DNA of 64,000 nucleotides from Leptodactylus fallax (taxonomy: Eukaryota > Chordata > Amphibia > Anura > Leptodactylidae): positions 1,860,001 through 1,924,000 of the forward strand of contig CAMRHE010000054.1 in the NCBI GenBank assembly GCA_947044405.1, written 5' to 3'. Positions 23,015 through 34,119 of the stretch are shown here, one piece after another (positions within the stretch are counted from its first letter, which is position 1; every line of letters starts with the position of its first letter). Made by a program: the position numbers and the translations under genes. Under the pieces are notes generated by a model that saw nothing but the letters and a program-made list of their open reading frames with translations, was not told the origin of the DNA and made no database searches.

Positions 23015-23305
23015 CTCACTAAGTAAACAGAGCCATGAGCTACACCTGTTTCAACTACCATTCTGTCTCCTGTGCTCTCATTCACACCTAACATCAGGGG
23101 AACCAACCCTAAAATATTATCACACAGGAGACTAGTAGCAGAGAGTGCCTCAGAGGACCCAATATCACCTAAATGTGACCCCTTTATCACCATGCCAGCC
23201 TAGGACCTGTAAGAGGATTTGGTGTCTATTTACTTATTATGGTCTATCCTATAGATTGTCTGTATGGTATTCTTAAAAGCCCATGTTACTCAATATACAC
23301 CTTAA

Positions 23306-24606
23306 TATCTCACAGAAAATAAATGGTTTCAAACGATAAAACTTAACTTTTAATATCTTAAAATAAAAAATACAAAGGACGTCCACTAGTCTACTAAAAG
23401 ACAGATCAATGTGGTCTGTGCCTGCCTATTCAGAGTTTATTCAGGGTTTAAATGTTAGACAGTATTCACACTCTCCAACTTTCCATTGGACCTAGGGTAA
23501 TTAGATACTTTCACCACCCTTAGACTAAGGTTGTGGTATCACGACTGCATCATGCAACAGGTCAGTATTATGTCAGTTGCTCTTAGTGCTAGGAAAACCC
23601 AAACACCTGGTCCCCACACACAATTTGTAAAGCATCACTGACTAGACTCCCACACAGCCATGCTATACCTCCACAACCCTAGTCTATAGTATGTACATAT
23701 GCCAGTAATCTAGGTACAGGTCACAGTAACTTCATTTCCTGTCATTAAAATATTGTAACCATAAGGGAAACCACGATATTCTGACCCTTATGCTCAATAA
23801 ACACCTATGTTACAGCAGAAGATAAACTTGAAGATAAACTTGCTCTATGCGTTTCCCCTGTGTTATCTATGTCAGGTTCGTCAGGAGCTAATACTAAAAC
23901 TTATAAATTGGTCTAAGCTGCCAAAATTTCAAAATTGCAGTTACAACTGCAGTTCCTGGAGCACTGATGGTGTGCTCCAGTGTATAGAGTAGCCGACGCC
24001 ACACTGAGCCTTGCCTGCTTTATAAAGGTCAGCCCATTCAATCGGTGCCACCCCCTTTCCTGATGCTGTCTGCAGTGGGCCAATAGAAATCACTAGCTCA
24101 CTCCACCTGTCACGCCTCCTAGGGGGTGTGTCCACCTCAGTCCTCTACTGTGTTCATGTGACTGCCAATCATGTGACCACTGAATGTAAACAATTCCAGT
24201 GATCCATCGCTAGACGGTGAATCTACTGATTCACATTTGATCTTCACCTACTCCATATAAGCTTCTGATCATCTGGCCGCTGGGTCTAAGTAATTCCGAT
24301 AATCAAGCGCCAAGCGGTAATTTTGTATACTTAACCTCCATTCCTCCATATACCAGGTCATGAAACCAGAGGGGAGATATTCAAAACAGAGTTAAATCCG
24401 GATCCATATTATCCTCTCACAACCGTACTCTAAATGAGCCAGAGGTTAGGTATAACCCCAGACCGTGACAGCGGATGGATCATAAATCTATCTATCAGTT
24501 CACATATAGTGGGCTCTCCCTAATTGTTCCCCATCAAAATATAGATAACCTAACCATCCCCACTCAGATCCATTTGTATACCTCCTAATGGTCAATCCCT
24601 CCAACT
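23306..24606 (-). repeat. PLE left pseudo-LTR arm (inverted)
   Basis: It begins 'tatctcacagaaaataaatg', the exact complement of the right arm's end. Landmarks shared with the right arm are 'ggtttcaaacgataaaactt', 'ggacgtccactagtctac', 'caccccctttcctgatgctg' and 'gtttacattcagtggtcaca' in complement. Small differences are scattered, for example cctttcctga versus tcaggaaacg in complement, and a local rearrangement near 24260-24290 versus 27838-27865. The arms have diverged somewhat since insertion. Confidence 0.9.
23842..23888 (-). ncRNA. Hammerhead-ribozyme-like motif, left arm
   Basis: Minus-strand complement of the motif described at 28234-28280. CTGACGA lies at 23884-23878, CCTG/CAGG helix II is conserved, GAAA follows, then the stem-I strand GAGC. 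The helix III segment reads ACGCAT instead of ACGCGT, one change that breaks its palindrome. PLE terminal repeats are known to carry hammerheads. Activity of this copy is unknown. Confidence 0.65.
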
Positions 24607-24667
24607 GGCGGAGTTCAGGGAAAATAGGGCGTATGCAGGCCTCACTGTACCCCAACCCCCAAGTGAT

Positions 24668-25131
24668 TTGTCTTCCTCTGATTATGATACATCTGATAAT
24701 GACAGACCATCTAGATCGAGAGAAACTGGAGGGAGACCTAAAGGGAGGGATTTTACATTAAATTCAAGGGGGAGGGGACGAAATGAAAGAGGGATGGTTC
24801 CAACTAGTGGAATTCCAACAGGGAGAAATCAGGGAGCAACGGGTTTTTTATCCCAAGGGCCCCCAATAACTCAATATTTATTGCGGGGCCGTGCAGAAAC
24901 CCATTGAGATTACATGGGCCCACCACTGATTCCCATTTAATTCAGTCCAGTGAGGATGAGATGCAAATGATCAATTTTTCATCACATGTTCTAACTGATG
25001 CAGAGTCACATTTGTTATCTAAAGGACTATCCTTTGTACCTTCAACTCGATTTGATCTGTTCTCATGAATTAAAGATGTTGCTTTATTTACCAGAAAGTT
25101 ACGCTGGTCTAAGTTTATGGCAATTATATAA
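24668..25131 (+). pseudogene. PLE ORF, degraded N-terminal part
   Basis: A Ser/Asp/Arg/Gly-rich stretch is open at 24668-24907 in one frame. From about 24961 the frame of the main ORF is readable upstream (FSSHVLTDAESHLLSKGL, then VPSTRFDLF), as in N-termini of PLE proteins. It is cut by TGA at 25066-25068 and TAA at 25129-25131. The two parts are joined by a frameshift around 24907-24960. The element therefore cannot make a full-length protein as it stands. Confidence 0.75.
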
Positions 25132-27300
25132 CAGAAACGGTCTAGTGAATTAGGTCTGGAAGTTGAGGATCTTCAAGGCCTAGATATTTTGGAAGAATTG
25201 TCTAATGAGGGTGAGGGCCTTACGGGTCCGGGTCCCTTTACAGATCTCCATTTGAGGAGTACAGCTACTCCCCCGCCATGTGATACATCAGTTATTGATA
25301 TTTTTGAGAGAATGGTAGTGGGGAGATTATCGGAGTTGACGATCCCTCAGCGAAATAAAATGAACTTGACTGCCCCAGAGTTGAAGGCACTATTGAATTT
25401 AGAGAGAGATAGGTCCATTGTTATTAAGCCCTCCGATAAGGGGGGCAACATTGTGATCATGAATAGGGATGAATATGTGATGATGTGCATGGACATCCTC
25501 TCTATACGGGATAATTATGAGATCTTGTGTACTGATCCTACATCAGATTACATGATCGAACTACGTACCATCCTGGATGAGGCAAGACAGAATGGTCTTA
25601 TTAGTAGGAAGGAATGGGAGTTCATGTGCCCTAAATTTCCACGTATGGCCACCTTCTACTGTCTCCCCAAGGTGCACAAGGGGTATCCTCCCCTTAAGGG
25701 GCGTCCAATTGTGTCGGGCATCGGCGGCATAACTGAAGGGGCCAGCACATACGTGGATAAGATCTTGCGTCCATTTGTGTTGGTCCTGCCGTCGTATGTC
25801 CGGGACACGATGGACGTTTTGAGGCACCTTGAGGGAGTACAGGTTACAGCTAATTCATCATTGGCAAGCCTGGACGTGGAGGCGTTATACAGCTCCATAC
25901 CTCATGATTTGGGATGTGGGGCTGTGGAGTATTTCCTACATATGAGGGGCATACACATGGATTCCCATAATCAGTTGGTCATGGAACTGATGAGATTTAT
26001 CCTGACTCGGAATGTATTTACGTTCAATAGACGCTTCTTCCACCAGCTGCAGGGTTCTGCCATGGGCAGCCCTGCATCTCCGACATATGCCAACTTGTTT
26101 TTGGGGTGGTGGGAGGAGCGTCACGTCTTTTCTGAGGCATGGGAGGAATGGACGAGACACATCCTCCTATGGCTCAGATATATTGATGATATATTATTAA
26201 TATGGACTGGCTCAGTGGAATGCTTCTGGGAGTTTGTGAGGAAATTGAACATTAATGATTTGAACTTGAAATTCACAGCGACCATCAGTCAAAACAATAT
26301 TAATTTCCTGGACCTCAGTATATCAATTGGGATTGATGGGAATATATCCACCACTTTGCATCGCAAGGAGACAGCAACAAATAATCTCTTGAGGTGGGAA
26401 AGCTCCCATCCGAGACCACTTGGTAGTGGGATCCCCAAGGGACAGTTTTTGCGTGTACGCAGAAACTGTTCTTCGGTCCAGGAATTCAATACTCAATCCC
26501 AGTTATTAGAGCAAAGATTTAGGAGTAGAGGGTACCCGAAAAATGTGCTCCAGGATGCTAGACGTTTTGCGACAGAATGTGACAGACAAAGATTACTGAT
26601 ACCAAAAGATGAATCGCCTCCCCAGAACATTAGATTAATCGGGACATTTGATCAAGGTTCCAGAATGGTGGTTGATATATTGAGATCATATTGGGATATC
26701 CTTCGACAGGACCCTGATTTAAGAGATAGGGTATCTGAATATCCATCAATCACCTACAGGAGAGGCCGTAACCTCAGAGATAGACTAGTTCGTAGTCATC
26801 TGGGACCAGAGGAGTCCGGGGGTACCTGGTTGGGGAGTGAAAGACCTGCAGGCACATTTAGGTGTGGTGGTTGTAGGGCCTGTGAATTTATTTTGAAGGG
26901 ACGTGCAATTACGGCGGCAGCTACGGGTAAAAAATATTATACTAGAGATTTCATTAATTGCCGCTCTATGGGTGTGGTATATGTCGCATCCTGTCCATGT
27001 CCAGTGAACTATGTGGGTAAAACGAAAAGGGAATTACGTCGTAGGATATTAGATCATGTGGGATATATTAACAGGAGAGAAGAACGTCCCCTGAGTTTAC
27101 ATTTCTGGAGTAAACATGGAGGTGACCCATCTACATTGCGATTTCAGGGCATTGAGCTAGTACGCAAATCACCACGAGGAGGAGATTGGGATAGGGCAAT
27201 TTTGAGGAAAGAAGCGGAATGGATATTTAGGTTTAACTGTGTCAAACCTAGAGGCCTCAATAATTTGATATCCTTTGCGCCATTTATTGAAGAAAGATGA
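25132..27300 (+). CDS. PLE reverse transcriptase / GIY-YIG endonuclease
   Basis: Open for 722 residues after the TAA at 25129. There is no ATG at its head, so translation start is undefined. RT landmarks counted from 25132 are KPSDKGGN (99-106), LPKVHK (178-183), GRPIVSG (190-196), SLDVEALYSSIP with catalytic Asp (246-257), QGSAMGSP (307-314) and YIDDILLIW with the Asp pair (350-358). The C-terminal part has Cys 578, 581, 584 and 610, then the GIY-YIG nuclease with GVVYVASC (from 614), NYVGKTKR (from 626), a following HV (642-643) and a Glu-rich EAEW helix (694-697). This order is diagnostic of endonuclease-bearing PLEs. The enzyme would nick target DNA and prime reverse transcription there. 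No catalytic residue is obviously lost, so only the N-terminal breaks argue against function. Confidence 0.92.
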   Translation, partial: QKRSSELGLEVEDLQGLDILEELSNEGEGLTGPGPFTDLHLRSTATPPPCDTSVIDIFERMVVGRLSELTIPQRNKMNLTAPELKALLNLERDRSIVIKPSDKGGNIVIMNRDEYVMMCMDILSIRDNYEILCTDPTSDYMIELRTILDEARQNGLISRKEWEFMCPKFPRMATFYCLPKVHKGYPPLKGRPIVSGIGGITEGASTYVDKILRPFVLVLPSYVRDTMDVLRHLEGVQVTANSSLASLDVEALYSSIPHDLGCGAVEYFLHMRGIHMDSHNQLVMELMRFILTRNVFTFNRRFFHQLQGSAMGSPASPTYANLFLGWWEERHVFSEAWEEWTRHILLWLRYIDDILLIWTGSVECFWEFVRKLNINDLNLKFTATISQNNINFLDLSISIGIDGNISTTLHRKETATNNLLRWESSHPRPLGSGIPKGQFLRVRRNCSSVQEFNTQSQLLEQRFRSRGYPKNVLQDARRFATECDRQRLLIPKDESPPQNIRLIGTFDQGSRMVVDILRSYWDILRQDPDLRDRVSEYPSITYRRGRNLRDRLVRSHLGPEESGGTWLGSERPAGTFRCGGCRACEFILKGRAITAAATGKKYYTRDFINCRSMGVVYVASCPCPVNYVGKTKRELRRRILDHVGYINRREERPLSLHFWSKHGGDPSTLRFQGIELVRKSPRGGDWDRAILRKEAEWIFRFNCVKPRGLNNLISFAPFIEER

Positions 27301-27515
27301 ATAGGGGTGGGACATATGGGAGGAGTATTGTGTCATGTGTTGCCCCGTATTTAGATGGGTAGACGTTTAGTGGTCTCTCTTCCACTATCTATTGTATTGC
27401 CTGAATTGAGGTGGTGAGGTACAATATAATTTTGTGGTGATAGATGGGTCGTAGTTATGATGTACGGTAGTTTTGGTACGCAATCAGAGGGTTGAGAAAT
27501 AGAAAAGAGTTATAG

Positions 27516-28804
27516 AGTTGGAGGGATTGACCATTAGGAGGTATACAAATGGATCTGAGTGGGGATGGTTAGGTTATCTATATTTTGATGGGGACCAATT
27601 AGGGAGAGCCCACTATATGTGAACTGATAGGTAGATTTATGATCCATCCGCTGTCACGGTCTGGGGTTATACCTAACCTCCGGCTCATTTAGAGTACGGT
27701 TGTGAGAGGATAATATGGATCCAGATTTAACTCTGTTTTGAATATCTCCCCTCTGGTTTCATGACCTGGTATATGGAGGAATGGAGGTTAAGTATACAAA
27801 ATTACCGCTTGGCGCTTGATCATCGGAATTACTTAGACGCAGCGTACAGATGATCAGCAGCTTATGTGGAGTAGGTGAAGATCAAATGTGAATCAGTAGA
27901 TTCACCGTCTAGCGATGGATCACTGGAATTGTTTACATTCAGTGGTCACATGATTGGCAGTCACATGAACACAGTAGAGGACTGAGGTGGACACACCCCC
28001 TAGGAGGCGTGACAGGTGGAGTGAGCTAGTGATTTCTATTGACCCACTGCAGACAGCATCAGGAAACGGGGTGGCACCGATTGAATGGGCTGACCTTTAT
28101 AAAGCAGGCAAGGCTCAGTGTGGCGTCGGCTACTCTATACACTGGAGCACACCATCAGTGCTCCAGGAACTGCAGTTGTAACTGCAATTTTGAAATTTTG
28201 GCAGCTTAGACCAATTTATAAGTTTTAGTATTAGCTCCTGACGAACCTGACATAGATAACACAGGGGAAACGCGTAGAGCAAGTTTATCTTCTGCTGTAA
28301 CATAGGTGTTTATTGAGCATAAGGGTCAGAATATCATGGTTTCCCTTATGGTTACAATATTTTAATGACAGGAAATGAAGTTACTGTGACCTGTACCTAG
28401 ATTACTGGCATATGTACATACTATAGACTAGGGCTGTGGAGTTATAGCATGGCTGTGTGGGAGTCTAGTCAGTGATGCTTTACAAATTGTGTGTGGGGAC
28501 CAGGTGTTTGGGTTTTCCTAGCACTAAGAGCAACTGACATAATACTGACCTGTTGCATGATGGTCATGATACCACAACCTTAGTCTAAGGGTGGTGAAAG
28601 TATCTAATTACACCCTAGGTCCAATGGAAAGTTGGAGAGTGTGAATACTGTCTAACATTTAAACCCTGAATAAACTCTGAATAGGCAGGCACAGACCACA
28701 TTGATCTGTATTTTAGTAGACTAGTGGACGTCCTTTGTATTTTTTATTTTAAGATATTAAAAGTTAAGTTTTATCGTTTGAAACCATTTATTTTCTGTGA
28801 GATA
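27516..28804 (+). repeat. PLE right pseudo-LTR arm
   Basis: Reverse-complement partner of 23306-24606. It starts 'agttggagggattgaccatt' and ends 'ctgtgagata'. Contains the ribozyme-like core at 28234-28280 and an A/T-rich end with 'taaaagttaagttttatcg'. The 3' end of the coding sequence at 27300 is 215 bp upstream. Confidence 0.9.
28234..28280 (+). ncRNA. Hammerhead-ribozyme-like motif, right arm
   Basis: GCTC (28234-28237) can pair with GAGC (28277-28280) as stem I. The core CTGACGA is at 28238-28244. Helix II pairs CCTG (28246-28249) with CAGG (28262-28265), with an A-G apposition at the core side. GAAA is at 28267-28270, helix III is the minimal palindrome ACGCGT (28270-28275), and UA (28275-28276) sits at the expected cleavage position. 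This is the type I layout CUGANGA-stem II-GAAA-stem III-UH. Such a short helix III would favour cleavage in a dimer or in tandem transcripts. Fold inferred by eye. Confidence 0.7.
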
Positions 28805-28858
28805 TGAAGTAATAGGGAATGGTGTAGAACCCGCTGTGAGACTCAATATACACCTTAA

Positions 28859-29265
28859 CAGTGAAATTACAGCACCAAGAAGGACATTCTATAAGGTTAT
28901 GCAAATCAAGGATGTAACAGTGGTTCGCTAAGATCTGCAAAAGATCAAATTTCCAAGTATCTAGCTCCAATCTAAGTTATGTGGAAATTAAATAAATAGT
29001 GAATTGAAATCAATGCTATTTAGCTACACGAAACCTTAAGAATCAGATGAAGTGGTGTGGGATGATTGTGTGATGCCCCCTGTTCTCAGACATGCCCATT
29101 ATCGCCACTTGTTACTAACTAACCCCACATTCACACAACCGAGTTTCAGCCACGAAAATCGGTCTGCATGTTGGCTGAATTTTCCTGCCTGAACAGTATG
29201 CCAGGAGAGGGACTCCTAACATTATAGCTATCTAAGGTGCTAGGAGTCCCTGCCTCCCAGCAACA
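28859..29265. other. Mostly unique; MITE-like piece 29105-29265
   Basis: The tract 'ccccacattcacacaaccga' near 29132 has the wording of the TTA-type MITE ends, but the partner terminus was not found. 'actcctaacattatagctat' near 29210 and 'aggtgctaggagtccctgcc' near 29237 form a small hairpin. Confidence 0.4.
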
Positions 29266-29269
29266 TACT

Positions 29270-29560
29270 GTCCCATACTATAATTAGGAGATGTTTTTCA
29301 ACAGGACAATACCAGGCTCCATGTTGCTCATGCTACTTTGCAGCCTGTGTGACCATGCTTCCATGGTGTGTAGCTTCTCCATACGTCAGCAATTGTAATA
29401 GAAGCTTCCAGGAGCCAATCTTGATGATTTGCGTGCTGAGGTGCTTTCAGCATGGCATAACATTTCCAGACAACTATTAATAACCTCACTTACAGCATGT
29501 CAAAGTGTGTGAGTTCATGTATTTCTGCAGGTGGTGCTCATACTTGATGATGACTTAATT
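29270..29560 (+). pseudogene. Tc1/mariner transposase C-terminal relic
   Basis: The frame begins with FQQDNTRLHVAHAT, matching the second catalytic Asp block of Tc1/mariner transposases. After a decayed middle, a stretch consistent with the C-terminal CISAGGAH signature appears near 29520-29540. Stops are frequent. No inverted termini found, so this is an old fragment. Confidence 0.55.
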
Positions 29561-31660
29561 GAGATGTTTTGAATATTTTGATTCCATTTTTTTATCATTC
29601 GTATATCATTAACATGTCTATCAATTCTGTGATTTCCATAATTTGAAGATTTTTTTTTTAGTATTATCTATTTATCTTTATTTATTTACTTTTCCTTCTT
29701 GGTGTTGCAATGTCAATTCTGAGGAGTGTATACCACATAATAGATATTTGCTTCTATAATAGATTTTCTGAAATATTATTAAAACAGAAATCTTTTTGCT
29801 GTTTGGTCTATAATATTTTGTGTAATCTAATGTGAAAACACGCTTACAGATTTTTTTGATAAAAGGACTGAAACGTCACAATTTTATTGCATAAATTAAA
29901 GCTTATCTTTTCTAAGCATTACCTTTAAAGATTGCCAAAATTTCAGTTTTTACATGTTTTAAACATTGACAGGGTGCACTACTCCATTACTACAATTACT
30001 GTCATTACAACAAGTAGCAAAGGCGAGAAATGGAGAGGGGAGAATCAGTTATGCTGACTTTTCTCTCTGAGAAGAGCTTTATGCCCAAAAGCACCTTGGT
30101 GAATGGTGGGTAGAGAAGTTGACCAGATATTCTTGCATGTCACAAAAAAGTCTTTAGATATTTCTGATAGCTACAATTTACTGCACGGGGACCTCCACAG
30201 ATATTGATCTTACAGCAAATGCTCCAGTTCCCCTTTAGGCTAATAATTAAAATAATGAAATATTGAAAATTTGCCAACTGTTCATATATTTCATAAAGTC
30301 AGAGCTTTCACTTAGATGTAAATTTAAATAAAAATGTAAATACTGTAAATTTCTAAGTTTCAGATTTCATTTCCCCACCAGATGCAAATCATTTTGTATG
30401 CCTCATACATTGTGTATACCTATTTACTATAATAAGGGTAATAAAATATTCAACTCAATACATTTATAAACTGCTTAGAATTTACAATATATGTTATGAG
30501 TCACATTTTCTTTATTTTTACTCTATATTTATTAATTCATTAAAAAAAAAAAAAAGGTTCCAGAGAAATATTTGGAAAGTATAATACTGTATGGGCTGTC
30601 ATTTCAGTCTATTTAAAATGTAGAATGATTAACAGCAATGCTATCTCAGTGGTGTTTTATAGGCCCAGGCCAATATTTTACTTAGAACGTAGTACCTGAA
30701 TATTGATGATGATGATGATATACTGATATATACATCTTTACATATTCAAGAATTGTTCTTAGCTCATGATCCTGCATAATAATGTTGAACAAAGACAGCA
30801 TTCCATTATCCGTCATAGCCAGATGGTCTCTGCCAGATGTTAGCAATTAATTATTGATTTTCTGTGGGAATATGTGTAAGAATATGTTAGAAATATAAAA
30901 GCCCTTTTCCCAGAATCCCAGTACTTGGGTGTGCAATTATTCTTGATTGTTCAACTTATTTCTCAGCTTTGTGTAAGAGAAAAAAACACAACATAATAGC
31001 AATAAAGGTGGAAACAGTGGAGAATGGCACCTGTAAACAGTCATTTACTTATGCATAATATGTTAAAAGGAACCTAGCAGGAAATTCTTCGCCCTAACCA
31101 GAGGCAACATTAAATATTGTCACCCCCCCCCATTACAAATAACTATGTTTTACTCTGAAACACTGCAACATTTCTAAAAAAAAATATGGTTTTGTATGGA
31201 GCCGGCGTAGGGAGAAGTGACCACTGACCTTTCTGGTTTCTCTCCACCAAGCCCAACTTGAATGGTAGATCTTTCCCTAGTCAAATTGGTCTTTTATCAG
31301 TTTTATTTGTACATCACAATAACTCACCAAACTAATATACAGAAGTGGAAACAGCAGTCCTCTGGAAATCTATCAATAACGAATTTGCTGATTCGGTTCT
31401 ACTGCAGTTACAGTGTTTGTATACCAAACATAGCCGAATTTAACCCTCTAGGTGATGTATTATAGATAAACTGATAGAAATCAAGATTCCCCATTATTAA
31501 TTAGGGTGTCTTACAGAAATATTTTAGGTGTCTGTTAGACAATATAAGACATAGCCCATAAATTCGCATTAGTCACATTATGCCAGCTACCTATTTTTTA
31601 TTTTATTTTTTTATGCAGAGCTCAAAAAAATAGTTTTAACCAGGTATGCTAATTCGGCAC
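29561..31660. other. No gene recognised
   Basis: AT-rich, with poly(A) near 30541, a (GAT)n-like run near 30703 and a C-run near 31121. A TTAAAAGGaacc-type tip at 31063 resembles MITE ends without a partner. Confidence 0.45.
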
Positions 31661-31666
31661 AATTAA

Positions 31667-32350
31667 ATGCATCTATTTAAGCTGGACTGGGCAGATCACT
31701 CGGATGCACTGTACAAAAAAGGCCACAGCAGGCTCTACCTGCTTAGGAGACTGAGAGCCTTTGGAGTCCAGGGGGCACTTCTTAGGGCCTTTTTCAACTC
31801 TGTAGTGGCATCAGCCATCTTCTTCGGAGTGGCCTGCTGGGGGAGTAGCATATCAACCAGGGATAGAAATAGACTCGACAAGCTGATTAAAAGGGCCAAA
31901 TCTGTCATGGGGAGCCCCTGGACCCAGTGCAGGTGGTGGGTGACAGAAGGATACTGTCCGTGGTGAGCTCCATGCTGGGGAATAACTCCCATCCCATGCA
32001 TGAGACCGTGATAGCACTGGGCAGTACTGTCAGTGACCGACTGCTTCACCCTAAGTGTGAGAGAGAGCACTATCGGAAGTCTTTCCTCCCCACTGTGGTT
32101 AGGCTGTACAACAACACCGAGCAAAGCAGAGATCATTCCATACAGAGAACTGAAAGATCTTTAAGTTGTGATATCCCTTCTACTACTTTTTTTTTTACCT
32201 TTACCTTTTATCTGTACCTACTGTCACAGTAATGCCTCTACCTTGGAGCTTTTGTATTTGTATATTGTATTATTGTATTTGTATTATCTATACTGCTGCA
32301 AGACACTGAATTGCCCCATGGTGGGACTATTAAGGGATTATTTTATTGTA
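31667..32350 (+). mobile_element. LINE 3' end (Jockey-group), frameshifted
   Basis: The first frame (31667-31920) gives KKGHSRLYLLRRLRAFG, then FFNSVVASAIFFGVACWGSS and LDKLIKRAKSVMG. A frameshift near 31920 moves to VQVVGDRRILSVVSSMLGN, SHPMHE and RKSFLPTVVRLYNN. These are C-terminal landmarks of fish and amphibian LINE proteins in the CR1/L2/Rex1 assemblage. The tail contains 'tgaattgccccatggtggga' and 'ttaagggatta', the usual end of such elements. 5' truncated. Clade uncertain. Confidence 0.75.
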
Positions 32351-33205
32351 TTTTAACCCTATTTAAATTAAAATCCCATTAAACTGCACCAATTAATTTT
32401 ACATTTGACAGCCATTCAAGTTCCCTTATAAATATTAGCATACACACTATCTGCTTCTTTTAATAAGCAATGGTTCACATATACTGTATCTAGGCTGATG
32501 CTCAGCAACAAAAGACATGACCTGTGAACGACAATGGTGACAATTGCCCCAGTTATGCTTTGGAACTTATTGAGTTCAATGCAAATGTTATTTACATTTA
32601 ATCTCTTATAAGTGGTTAAGACTAACATTTGGATTGTAGTTAGTTAGTTAGTTAGTTAGTTTCGGGATCAGCAGGACTAACTATTAGAATTTTTATTTCA
32701 TATTATACAATGTACACAATTTGTTTTTCTTTTTTTTTTTTTTAGCAAATTGTTATAGCCATAAAAACAATTTATCATGTTCTGTTTTATTCCTGTAAAT
32801 GATTTCAATCATTTAATTTCTACACAAATGCAGACCTGATAGTGTAAATTAGGCCTCTTGGGAAGCTGTAGCATATTTTATGGAGATTACAAGTCTCCTG
32901 TAGATGTGAACATCTGGAAGTCTTGCAATGTTGCACGTACAAATAAGAATAAAAGCAGTTTAATATAATTCTCTTTAGAATTTCAGATACATTTATATAA
33001 TTAGTTTAAATGTACATACATGCATTTTACAAGTAGAAAAGTTAACTAAAATATGTGTACTTTTAGAATAAAATTAAATAAATAAATACATACATACAGT
33101 TATTATCCTGGATGAAAAAAAAAAAAAAACATGCTCACCTGTCCCTGTTCTCCAGTGTCCCATGCCACTGAGCTTGTTGCAGTGGAAGTCCTCGCCAAGC
33201 GTGAC
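32351..33205. other. No gene recognised; (GTTA)n run
   Basis: Short (TTAG)n microsatellite at about 32638-32661, a T-tract near 32726 and an A-tract near 33115. Otherwise unremarkable. Confidence 0.5.
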
Positions 33206-33318
33206 CACAGAGGCCCATCAGCGGCCTCAGTGGCCTAAGGAAAGACCCAGGACGTCAATCACATACGTTACCTGTGACGTCCTGGGTCCTTTCCTTACAC
33301 CGCTTAGGCCGCTGATTG
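33206..33318. repeat. Long perfect-style hairpin, ~47-bp arms
   Basis: The left arm 'catcagcggcctcagtggcc' .. 'aggacgtcaatcac' faces its near-exact complement ending 'accgcttaggccgctgat', with a loop near 33258-33272. 'gacgtcctgggtc' is mirrored around the loop. Noncoding. Confidence 0.75.
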
Positions 33319-33869
33319 TAATAGTGCGTCACAGCCACCATTGCCTTAAGGCAACTGGATGTACAATTAGATGTGTAATAGTGTGTGAGTGGACAGCTTC
33401 TGGAGTGGGTGTTAGCTGTCAGTATCAGGTAACACCCTGCTCCAACATCCCAAGTTAGAGCTGAGCTCCAATTCGGGATTTTAACCCCATAGAGTGGCTG
33501 CAATATCTAAGGGTCTTTGTCAGTTTAGTGCCCCCCATTGGACCTATGCGGTGCATTCGGGGGCTGCCAAAAATAGGTATCGGCAGAGTCTTACCAGTGA
33601 CCTCTGGTCTGCCAGATCTGCATACCTGGTTGATTCTGCCAAGACAAAAGGAAATCAGCCTAAGTGTCTGCATAGGCTGACTTCCCTGTACATACTGCAA
33701 AAAAAAAAATCAAAAGTGCTTAAAAAAATTAATGAATGAATAAAGTCCTTAAAATGCCCCTTTTATATATAAAATGAATTATCTAAAAAAACTAAAAATT
33801 TATAAAAACAATACATATTTGGTATTGTCACATCCATAACTATGGAAGGAAAAAGAAAGGAAAAAAAAA
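33319..33869. other. Repeat debris
   Basis: 33395-33480 matches the repeat at 4985-5065 in rearranged form. Near 33815 'catatttggtattgtcacat' is a phrase typical of frog interspersed repeats. No coding sequence. Confidence 0.45.
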
Positions 33870-34066
33870 CAGCGTTTTTTCAAATCGTAGCATGTAAATT
33901 ATACCTACGAAAATGCTGGAGGTTTCTGTACAGGTATAATGGAAGTAGAAAGACCATAGAGGAAAACTCTGCAGACTTTCTGTGAAAAGCACTGCAGGAA
34001 AAACCAAGATGCGTTTCTGTGGTTTTTTCAGCAGCGTTTTTTGGCTGCGACTCGCTATGTGGGGCC
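33870..34066. mobile_element. MITE (family of 14218), right end intact
   Basis: It ends 'ggctgcgactcgctatgtgg', then 'ggcc', just before TTA at 34067. The mirror motif occurs at 14218. Internal 'actttctgtgaaaagcactg' is also shared with that copy in complement. The left end is eroded. Confidence 0.5.
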
Positions 34067-34119
34067 TTAGCCTCCTAATTCCTGAAGCAGATATTTTCAG
34101 CCTGCAAAAAACTCTATGT

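Larger units (their letters stand above)
23306..28840 (+). mobile_element. Complete Penelope-like element (PLE)
   Basis: The 18-bp sequence 'actcaatatacaccttaa' occurs at 23288-23305 and again at 28841-28858 and is read as the target-site duplication. Between the copies lie an arm of ~1.3 kb (23306-24606), a central unit with the coding sequence, an inverted copy of the arm (27516-28804), and a 36-bp extra tail (28805-28840) present only on the right. PLEs are non-LTR-like retroelements that couple an RT with a GIY-YIG endonuclease. Pseudo-LTRs in direct or inverted orientation, a short extra tail and variable duplications are known for the group. The left copy of the arm is minus-oriented relative to the ORF. 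Confidence 0.9.
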
